This document shows, one piece after another, positions 1 through 4,738 of a DNA stretch of 5,890 bases. The translations under genes and the position numbers were made by a program. Origin of the DNA: Acidobacteriota bacterium (GTDB taxonomy: Bacteria > Acidobacteriota > Terriglobia > Bryobacterales > Bryobacteraceae); NCBI GenBank assembly GCA_021788955.1, contig JAJYKC010000194.1:1-5890 (forward strand), in the 5' to 3' direction. A model generated the notes under the pieces. That model made no database searches and had not been told where the DNA came from. It saw nothing but the letters and a program-made list of their open reading frames with translations. Numbering within the stretch: the stretch's first letter is position 1; each line of letters starts with the position of its first letter.

Positions 1-2
1 CT

Positions 3-116
3 TTCCTCAAACTTGCAGCGCCACCCGTGACGAGTCAGGTCCCGTACCAGAACCAAAATCGAAACGAGTTGGACGACACGATCCGCATCAAATCGCAGTA
101 TAGGCTGATTCCCTGA
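3..116 (+). CDS. 3' end of an unidentified plus-strand gene (partial)
   Basis: An open frame runs from the window edge to a TGA at 114-116 and gives about 37 residues ending in DDTIRIKSQYRLIP. The amino-acid mix (Q, N, D, E, I, K, Y) is that of an ordinary protein, not the Arg/Ala/Pro-rich mix of shadow frames in this GC-rich DNA. The alternating hydrophobic/polar ending TIRIKSQYRLIP could be a terminal beta strand. The start and almost all of the protein lie outside the window, so no family can be named. It would converge on phhA, with 36 bp between the two stop codons and no clear hairpin terminator there. The alternative is non-coding sequence that happens to be open. Confidence 0.45.
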   Translation, partial: FLKLAAPPVTSQVPYQNQNRNELDDTIRIKSQYRLIP

Positions 117-152
117 GCGATTGCAAGCGGAATCTTCAGGCCGGGTGCGCCC

Positions 153-1070
153 TTATCCCGTCTTCGCGAGAAAGCTCTCCAGGTCGTGCTCGTTTACCGC
201 GGGTTCTCCCGGCGCCACGTTGCTCAGCTTGCCCGCCTTCATCCAACGCTCCAGCTCGCCCACGAGGTCAAAGAGGTGGTCGAAGGAATCGACGATAAAA
301 AGCAAAGGCTGAAAGTGATCGATCTCGAACGCCTGGTTGATGGCCCACTCAAGCTGAAGCGGATACCGGTGCACCTCCGGCGCGTCGATGGCGTGAGCGA
401 TCTCGCCATACGAACTCAGCAGTCCGCTGCCGTAGACCTTCAATCCATCGCCGGATCGCATCAGGCCGAACTCGACGGTGAACCAGAAAAAGCGCGCCAT
501 CGCCCGGATTATGCTCGTCAGCGTGTGTATCTTTGTGTCGTGGCCCCGAATGCCCGCCACAAGGTCCGCCGCCGTGTGCGCGCATTCGCCGAATCGCACC
601 AGCGTCTCGGCGAAGTTGCGGTCCGTGTGCATCGGCACGTGCCCGGCGATGTCGTGAAAGATGTCGGGCTCGGGCAGATAGTCGAGACGGTCCGCGCGGC
701 GAATCGTAATCGTTGTGGGAAACTCGCGATTGCGTAAACAGTCGAAGAACAAGAACGCCGGTACGTACCCGCTTACCGCTTTGGCGCGGAAACCTGTCAA
801 GGGGTTCAGGAAACGATTGACGTCGTCGAGCCTCGGCACGCGATACGGGTCGAGACATAGAGACCCGATCCCGCGCAAAAACTGCGGATTTGCGTACCGC
901 TCCCAGCGCGGAACCATTCGTCCATACAGGTTCCGCCACGCCTCGTGATTGGCCTCCGAGTACAGCTCGTACGGCTGATGAATGTACAGCTCCCCGTGCC
1001 CGCGCGCCTCCTCAATGAACGGCGCCTCCGACGTGGTAAGTCCGGCGGAGACCGATTCGATACTCGGCAT
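153..1070 (-). CDS. phhA: Phenylalanine 4-monooxygenase (tetrahydropterin-dependent aromatic amino acid hydroxylase)
   Basis: This cytosolic non-haem iron enzyme hydroxylates L-phenylalanine to L-tyrosine using O2 and a tetrahydropterin, the first step of phenylalanine breakdown. The 305-residue protein is a single catalytic domain. The stretch PEPDIFHDIAGHVPM at about 133-147 carries the two iron-binding histidines, His139 and His144, and WFTVEFGL at about 196-203 supplies the third ligand, Glu200. This matches the 2-His-1-carboxylate triad of the family (His285, His290 and Glu330 in human PAH). There is no N-terminal ACT regulatory domain, as is usual for bacterial forms. The ATG at 1070 is preceded by AGAGGAG seven bases upstream, which supports this start. 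The gene stands alone here: no pterin-4a-carbinolamine dehydratase, aminotransferase or hydroxyphenylpyruvate dioxygenase gene is adjacent. A perfect palindrome upstream suggests repressor control. A tyrosine or tryptophan hydroxylase is less likely in bacteria. Confidence 0.95.
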   Translation of the reverse strand: MPSIESVSAGLTTSEAPFIEEARGHGELYIHQPYELYSEANHEAWRNLYGRMVPRWERYANPQFLRGIGSLCLDPYRVPRLDDVNRFLNPLTGFRAKAVSGYVPAFLFFDCLRNREFPTTITIRRADRLDYLPEPDIFHDIAGHVPMHTDRNFAETLVRFGECAHTAADLVAGIRGHDTKIHTLTSIIRAMARFFWFTVEFGLMRSGDGLKVYGSGLLSSYGEIAHAIDAPEVHRYPLQLEWAINQAFEIDHFQPLLFIVDSFDHLFDLVGELERWMKAGKLSNVAPGEPAVNEHDLESFLAKTG

Positions 1071-1077
1071 GCCGATG

Positions 1078-1084
1078 CTCCTCT
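1078..1084 (-). promoter_or_regulatory. phhA ribosome binding site
   Basis: Read on the minus strand, AGAGGAG lies seven bases before the ATG at 1070. It is a near-complete Shine-Dalgarno sequence at good spacing and fixes the phhA start. Confidence 0.75.
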
Positions 1085-1090
1085 ACCAAA

Positions 1091-1099
1091 ATAATACTA
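1091..1099 (-). promoter_or_regulatory. Candidate phhA -10 box
   Basis: On the minus strand two overlapping -10-like hexamers are seen, TATTAT (1091-1096, five of six matches to TATAAT) and TAGTAT (1094-1099). Either would place transcription start near 1084-1087, giving a leader of about 14-17 bases that still carries the ribosome binding site. The -35 position would fall at about 1114-1122, inside the palindrome, where no good TTGACA match is seen. The promoter may therefore need an activator or be weak. Position is inferred from sequence only. Confidence 0.45.
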
Positions 1100-1103
1100 T
1101 CAC

Positions 1104-1123
1104 ACACCACATAAATGTGGTGT
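1104..1123. promoter_or_regulatory. Perfect 20-bp palindrome, probable operator between phhA and the serine hydrolase gene
   Basis: The arms ACACCACAT (1104-1112) and ATGTGGTGT (1115-1123) are exact reverse complements separated by AA. The site covers the expected -35 region of phhA, which is where a repressor dimer would block RNA polymerase. It is centred about 65 bp upstream of the likely start of the divergent hydrolase transcript, where an activator could act, so one regulator might serve both genes. No regulator gene is adjacent and I do not recognise the motif as a named operator. It could also form a tight cruciform, but with a 2-base loop and no U-tract it is not a terminator. Confidence 0.65.
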
Positions 1124-1165
1124 CATATTCGGTTTCCTGGCCGCGCCACCGGAGGCCGTGTTGTT

Positions 1166-1171
1166 TATAAT
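1166..1171 (+). promoter_or_regulatory. Candidate -10 box of the serine hydrolase gene, leaderless arrangement
   Basis: A perfect TATAAT ends 9 bp before the ATG at 1181. Transcription from it would begin at about 1178-1181, so the mRNA would have almost no 5' leader. No Shine-Dalgarno sequence sits at usable spacing (the nearest purine run, GGAGG, ends about 26 bases before the ATG), which agrees with a leaderless transcript. No good -35 hexamer is seen 16-18 bp upstream. Confidence 0.5.
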
Positions 1172-1180
1172 TGCTGCGCC

Positions 1181-2572
1181 ATGTTCCGATGCCTCCATGT
1201 CGGCCTATCTATTGCCGCAGGCGCGGGAGTCCTCCTCGCGCAAAGCCCTCCCACCACCCCGTCCGATCTCGCATCCGGCCTTGCGCCCCAGATCACCGGC
1301 GCCCTGCGCACCAGCGGCGTTCCAAGCGTCTCGATCGCCGTCGTGCGCGACGGGCGTCTTGCTTTCGCGCAAGCTTTCGGCATGGCCGACCTTGCCGCGA
1401 GCCGCGCCGCCTCGGTTGAAACGCGCTATGCCGTCGGCAGCGTCAGCAAGCAGTTCACCACAGCGATCCTGCTGCTGCTGGCTGAGCAGGGCAAACTGTC
1501 GCTTGACGATCCCGTCTCGCGCTATTTCCCGGATCTCACCAATGCGAGCCGCGTCACGATACGCCAACTGCTCTCACACACGTCCGGCTATCAGGATTAC
1601 GCGCCGCAGGACTACATGATCCCCGCCTGGACGAAACCGGTCACTCCCTCCTACATCCTCGACCGATGGGCCAAAAAACCTCTCGACTTTCCGCCCGGAA
1701 CGCGCTGGGAGTACAGCAACTCCAACTATGTCCTCGCGGGCCAGATCATCGAGAAAGTCAGCGGTCAGAGTCTCATGGCCTTGCTTCGTGACCATATCTT
1801 CCAGCCGCTCGGCATGTCGTCAGCCGGCGACTGCAGTGAACGCCGCCCCGGCGACGCAACCGCGTACACGCGGTATGGCCTGGGCGCGCCGCGTCCCGCG
1901 TTACGTGAAGCTACCGGGTGGTATTTTGCCGCAGGCGAGCTTTGCATGGTCCCGTCGGATCTGGCTCGCTGGGATATCGCGTTCCTCAATCACCGCATCC
2001 TCAGCCCGCATTCCTACGAGGAGTTCACGCGGGAGGTGCGGCTGAACAACGGGGATCACACCAATTACGCCCTCGGCCTCCAGATCGGTACGCTATCCGG
2101 TATTCCCACCCTCACGCATGGCGGTGAAGTTTCGGGCTTTCTTGCCTCCAACTGGATCTTGCCCAATCGTGGCGGCGCCGTCGTGGTGCTCTCGAACCAG
2201 GACGCGAGTGATCTCGTAAGTTCGCTCGCCCGCCAACTCGCGACTTCCTTGTTCCTGCCCCCGGCGGAACGGATCCAGCCTGCCGATACACAACGGGCCC
2301 GCGCTTTCCTGGAACGGATTCTCCAAGGCAAGGTGGATCGGGCGCAGATCACTGACAACTTAAGTTCGTACTTCACGCCGGACGCGCTCGCCGACATCCG
2401 AGGCTCCCTCAAGCCGCTTGGGAAACTCCAAACCGTCACTGGAGAAATGCAGCGCCATCGAGGAGGGATGACTGAGCGCATCTTCAACGCGAGGTTCAAG
2501 AAACGCGCCGTCACGATCGTTACCTATACCACGCCGGACGCAAAATACGAGCAGTTTTTGATTACGGGTTGA
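1181..2572 (+). CDS. Secreted beta-lactamase-family (class C / penicillin-binding-protein-like) serine hydrolase
   Basis: This 463-residue protein belongs to the beta-lactamase-related serine hydrolases (AmpC, DD-peptidase and esterase relatives). Residues 1-20 form a signal peptide: Arg3, a hydrophobic run, then a likely cut after LLA before QSPP. The catalytic domain spans about 30-360. It carries SVSK with nucleophile Ser87 and Lys90, the YSN motif (Tyr178 to Asn180), and HGG at 313-315, which replaces the KTG box as in many family members. About 100 C-terminal residues (about 365-463) form a separate tail ending in probable beta strands. The substrate cannot be told from sequence; peptidoglycan peptides, D-amino-acid peptides or esters are possible, and antibiotic resistance should not be assumed. 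I chose ATG 1181 over an in-frame ATG at 1115 because it starts exactly at the signal peptide. The gene diverges from phhA and converges on lexA. Confidence 0.9.
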   Translation: MFRCLHVGLSIAAGAGVLLAQSPPTTPSDLASGLAPQITGALRTSGVPSVSIAVVRDGRLAFAQAFGMADLAASRAASVETRYAVGSVSKQFTTAILLLLAEQGKLSLDDPVSRYFPDLTNASRVTIRQLLSHTSGYQDYAPQDYMIPAWTKPVTPSYILDRWAKKPLDFPPGTRWEYSNSNYVLAGQIIEKVSGQSLMALLRDHIFQPLGMSSAGDCSERRPGDATAYTRYGLGAPRPALREATGWYFAAGELCMVPSDLARWDIAFLNHRILSPHSYEEFTREVRLNNGDHTNYALGLQIGTLSGIPTLTHGGEVSGFLASNWILPNRGGAVVVLSNQDASDLVSSLARQLATSLFLPPAERIQPADTQRARAFLERILQGKVDRAQITDNLSSYFTPDALADIRGSLKPLGKLQTVTGEMQRHRGGMTERIFNARFKKRAVTIVTYTTPDAKYEQFLITG

Positions 2573-2577
2573 GCCGG

Positions 2578-3216
2578 TTAGCGGTACTTGCGCAGCACCG
2601 CGAGGAGTCGTCCCTGGACCTCGAGACGCGCGGGATCCACATAGATAGGACCCATAGCCGCGTTCGCCGGCTGCAGACGAATCCGGCCGTCCGCCTCTCG
2701 GTAGAAGCGCTTCAGCGTCGTCTCGGCGCCATCCACCAGGGCCACCACGATGTCTCCCTCCTTCGGTTCGGAGGTCTTTTCGATCAGCACGTAGTCGCCC
2801 GGGCAGATGTGATCCTCGATCATCGACTCACCCTGCACCTCCAACGCATACGTGCCCGGCGAGCCGGCGAAATCGGCGAACTGCAGTTGTTCCGCGGTGG
2901 CGTAGGTCTCTACCGGCACGCCGGCGGCGATCCGGCCGAGTAACGGAACTCCGCCAACCTCGGTCCGCGCGCCTCTGGCTCGTTCCGCGCGGCGAGCCTC
3001 GAGGTAGACTGGCTCCACTTCGAGCGACCTGCTTTGGTTGAAACCGCGGCGAAGATACTTGCGGCCCTCCAGCGCCTCCACGTGCTTGTGCACGCTGGCG
3101 AGCGAGGAAAGCGCTAAACCATGCGCCATCTCCTCGTAGCTCGGACTATAACCGTGGTCGAGGATGAAATCCGCCAGATAGTCGAGAACTTCCTTTTGCC
3201 GCCGTGTAAGAGCCAT
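2578..3216 (-). CDS. lexA: LexA SOS-response transcriptional repressor
   Basis: LexA represses DNA-damage genes and cuts itself when RecA filaments form. The 212-residue protein is close to the usual 200-210. Residues 1-66 form the winged helix-turn-helix (ALTRRQKEVLDYL, GYSPSYEEMAHGLALSSLASVHKHVEAL, then the wing to SRSLEV). The C-terminal S24 peptidase domain has the self-cleavage bond Ala98-Gly99 in LLGRIAAGVP, nucleophile Ser131 in GESMIEDH and general base Lys169 in ETTLKRFY. All are intact, so it should be cleavable. The start at ATG 3216 gives the normal N-terminus; the frame stays open further upstream, but that extension is out of family and overlaps the neighbouring gene. It lies 71 bp downstream of the anti-sigma-like gene on the same strand, with its own candidate promoter. 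It ends 5 bp from the stop of the convergent hydrolase gene. Confidence 0.97.
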   Translation of the reverse strand: MALTRRQKEVLDYLADFILDHGYSPSYEEMAHGLALSSLASVHKHVEALEGRKYLRRGFNQSRSLEVEPVYLEARRAERARGARTEVGGVPLLGRIAAGVPVETYATAEQLQFADFAGSPGTYALEVQGESMIEDHICPGDYVLIEKTSEPKEGDIVVALVDGAETTLKRFYREADGRIRLQPANAAMGPIYVDPARLEVQGRLLAVLRKYR

Positions 3217-3226
3217 ACCTGTCCCT

Positions 3227-3256
3227 ATTATTGGCGAACAAAAGGGGAAACAGCAA
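3227..3256 (-). promoter_or_regulatory. Candidate lexA promoter
   Basis: On the minus strand, TTGCTG (3251-3256) and AATAAT (3227-3232, five of six matches to TATAAT) are 18 bp apart. The -10 box ends 10 bases before the lexA ATG, so the leader would be very short or absent, resembling the arrangement before the serine hydrolase gene. A weak AGGGACAGGT purine stretch before the ATG could alternatively serve as a ribosome binding site on a longer mRNA from upstream genes. Confidence 0.4.
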
Positions 3257-3271
3257 GAAAAATCTGTCTTG
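3254..3271. repeat. Short inverted repeat CAAGA-N8-TCTTG at the lexA promoter
   Basis: Exact 5-bp arms at 3254-3258 and 3267-3271 flank an 8-bp A/T-rich spacer and overlap the candidate lexA -35 box. LexA usually binds a dyad in its own promoter, so this is a possible autoregulatory site. It does not match the Gram-positive CGAAC-N4-GTTCG box, the E. coli CTGT-N8-ACAG box or the alphaproteobacterial GTTC-N7-GTTC box. An arm of only 5 bp can easily occur by chance. Confidence 0.25.
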
Positions 3272-3287
3272 TCCGGGGAATGCGCTC

Positions 3288-3947
3288 TTAGCGGGCTTCC
3301 ATGCCGTATTCCCTGACCAGCACGGGCGAGCCTGACACGGCGTAGAGCCGCGCCCAGTATTTGCCGGAAAGAAGCATCTGCGATGGCGCGAAATGGAGTT
3401 GGTTCCTGACCCCAATGCCCGTTCCCGACCACGCAAGCTGCCCCTCGTCATTCACCAGGTCAAGCCGGTAGGAAGAAGCTGGGGGAATTTCGGTTAAATC
3501 GATATCGAGCCGGAGCGGGCGTCCGGCGGCTACCGTCGTCAACAACTCTTGCGCGGCTCCGCGAGAGACGGCCAATGCCACCTCTTCCGGTGTGCCCGCC
3601 TGGGACAACTGCTTGGGAACGGCGAGGGAAAGCGCCAGGCCGGCAAACGCAATCGCCCCTGCCGGCCAGAGCAGCCTCATTCCCCAATGGATCGCCGGCT
3701 TCCTTTTCCCCCAACGAGACGATGAGGTTTCCGGAACGGCTCTCGGTTGCTCGTTCAGCAGCAAGCGAGCGGCATCCCGCATCGCCAGCACATACTGGTC
3801 CGCCTCACTCAGACGTTCCTGGCACTGTGGGCACACGAGGAGGTGTTCCTCGATCGGTTCGAGGTCAGACGCGCCGACACGGCCGAGGGCATACCTCTCC
3901 AGAATTTCCTCCGATGGATGATGGGCAAAGTCGGACTGCGCTACCAT
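3288..3947 (-). CDS. Zinc-finger single-pass membrane protein, probable anti-sigma factor
   Basis: The 219-residue protein has the layout of zf-HC2 anti-sigma factors. Residues 9-48 carry HPSEEILERYALG followed by EEHLLVCPQCQ, giving the zinc motif His35-x3-Cys39-x2-Cys42, with His9/His10 as candidates for the fourth ligand. A single membrane segment lies at about 90-111 (MRLLWPAGAIAFAGLALSLAVP) after a basic linker. The remaining 108 residues should be outside the membrane and look like a beta-sandwich (LRLDIDLTEI, YRLDLVNDEGQ, YWARLYAV). It probably holds the ECF sigma factor encoded just upstream in check. ATG 3947 was chosen over GTG 3998 because GGGAGG lies 4 bases before it, while no such site precedes the GTG and the extra residues (EISCWRRNRVRRPGGV) look unlike a family N-terminus. 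Its binding to this particular sigma factor is inferred from order. Confidence 0.8.
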   Translation of the reverse strand: MVAQSDFAHHPSEEILERYALGRVGASDLEPIEEHLLVCPQCQERLSEADQYVLAMRDAARLLLNEQPRAVPETSSSRWGKRKPAIHWGMRLLWPAGAIAFAGLALSLAVPKQLSQAGTPEEVALAVSRGAAQELLTTVAAGRPLRLDIDLTEIPPASSYRLDLVNDEGQLAWSGTGIGVRNQLHFAPSQMLLSGKYWARLYAVSGSPVLVREYGMEAR

Positions 3948-3951
3948 GACG

Positions 3952-3957
3952 CCTCCC
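3952..3957 (-). promoter_or_regulatory. Ribosome binding site that decides the anti-sigma-like gene start
   Basis: GGGAGG on the minus strand ends 4 bases before ATG 3947. The alternative GTG at 3998 has only CAGTAA before it. This favours the shorter protein. Confidence 0.65.
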
Positions 3958-3961
3958 GGCC

Positions 3962-3982
3962 GGCGCACTCTGTTCCTGCGCC
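3962..3982 (-). repeat. Hairpin in the leader between the sigma and anti-sigma-like genes
   Basis: In the mRNA, GGCGCA and TGCGCC are exact complements around a 9-base loop; two G-U pairs could lengthen the 6-bp stem to 8. The stem ends 4 bases before the GGGAGG ribosome binding site of the downstream gene. There is no U-run, so it is not an intrinsic terminator. It could affect translation or mRNA stability and thereby the sigma to anti-sigma ratio. Confidence 0.4.
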
Positions 3983-4006
3983 AACAACTAATTTCCACTT
4001 ACTGAA

Positions 4007-4735
4007 CTAGTGCGGGACCGGCGTCGATGTTCTCAGAATAAATTTCCGCAGGGATCCACCCTGCAGCCTCTTTCGGCCGAGTTCCCCGAAACGGGCCTTG
4101 GCCCGGCTCTTGAGAAGCCGGAACTGCGTCTCGCTCAGCGACATTTCCTGGCAGATTTGTTCCTGTGACTGCTCATGGAGATAAAAGCGGGTAAGGATAT
4201 CACGGTCCTTCTCGGACAGGGAACGCAGCACGCCGGCCATGAGTTCGGCCCGCTGGCGGTCGCTCGCCGAACGCTCCGGGTTGTGCCGGATGTCTGCCAC
4301 GCGGGAACCGATCTCGAGGTCGACCTCCTCTTTGCGGCTGTGAACCGCCTGGTCGATATGGGCGGCCACCTGGCGGCGCACCACCGTCCTGACGAAACCC
4401 ATCAGACGCTCCGGCTCGCGAAGCTCGCCTCGCTGGATGGCCTGAACCACAATCAGGAACGCGTCGTGCACGCGATCGTCGAGTTCCTGCGGACCGAGCT
4501 GGCGGCAGAGGTAGAACCTGATCCCCTTCGAAAATACGCGATAAAGGTCTTCCAGGCCGGATTCGTCCCCGGTTTGAATGCGCGACACCATCTCAGGCCA
4601 GTCGGCGCCGCCGACGGGCGCGGCAGCAGACGCGCCCTGGCCGGGTATTTCCTGGGGACCAGTTCTCCCCGGTTCGGGAGACTGCTGATTGGTTGGTTCC
4701 GCAGTCGGATCCGGTGCCCTTCGAGCCGCGAACAT
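4007..4735 (-). CDS. ECF-type RNA polymerase sigma factor
   Basis: The 242-residue protein is an extracytoplasmic-function sigma factor with only regions 2 and 4. Region 2 spans about 50-125: GDESGLEDLYRVFSKGIRFYL, then the polymerase-contacting DDRVHDAFLIVVQAI, then the -10-recognising FVRTVVRRQVAAHI. Region 4 spans about 165-215 and includes LSEKDRDILTRFYLHEQSQEQICQEMSLSETQFRLLKSRAKARF, a typical helix-turn-helix for the -35 element. Residues 1-45 are an extra Pro/Ala/Gln/Gly-rich tail, probably disordered, which is long for the family. The start is supported by AAGGAG six bases upstream. The CHAT gene stops 3 bp before it and the anti-sigma-like gene follows after 59 bp, so it likely forms a regulatory unit with both. 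Target promoters are unknown. Confidence 0.92.
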   Translation of the reverse strand: MFAARRAPDPTAEPTNQQSPEPGRTGPQEIPGQGASAAAPVGGADWPEMVSRIQTGDESGLEDLYRVFSKGIRFYLCRQLGPQELDDRVHDAFLIVVQAIQRGELREPERLMGFVRTVVRRQVAAHIDQAVHSRKEEVDLEIGSRVADIRHNPERSASDRQRAELMAGVLRSLSEKDRDILTRFYLHEQSQEQICQEMSLSETQFRLLKSRAKARFGELGRKRLQGGSLRKFILRTSTPVPH

Positions 4736-4738
4736 GCC

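Noticed and set aside
117..152. Possible terminator between the left-edge gene and phhA
   Set aside because: Only a GGG/CCC pairing around TGCG is seen and there is no T-run, so it is too weak to call.
186..737. 183-codon plus-strand frame antisense to phhA
   Set aside because: It is antisense to a gene with intact catalytic residues and has a low-complexity composition.
349..939. 196-codon minus-strand frame inside phhA
   Set aside because: It lies within phhA in another frame, is Arg/Ser-rich and shows no motif.
1115..1180. Upstream ATG at 1115 for the serine hydrolase
   Set aside because: It would put 22 out-of-family residues before a clear signal peptide, overlaps the palindrome, and lies upstream of the likely transcription start.
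3217..3287. Classical SOS box before lexA
   Set aside because: A single CGAAC/GTTCG half-site is present at 3235-3239, but no second half at proper spacing for the Gram-positive, E. coli or alphaproteobacterial forms.
3217..3432. N-terminal extension of lexA by 72 codons
   Set aside because: The extension overlaps the anti-sigma-like gene and has no LexA-like residues; ATG 3216 gives the normal family N-terminus.
3948..3998. GTG start at 3998 for the anti-sigma-like gene
   Set aside because: It has no ribosome binding site, the added residues do not look like a zf-HC2 N-terminus, and the ATG at 3947 has GGGAGG in front.
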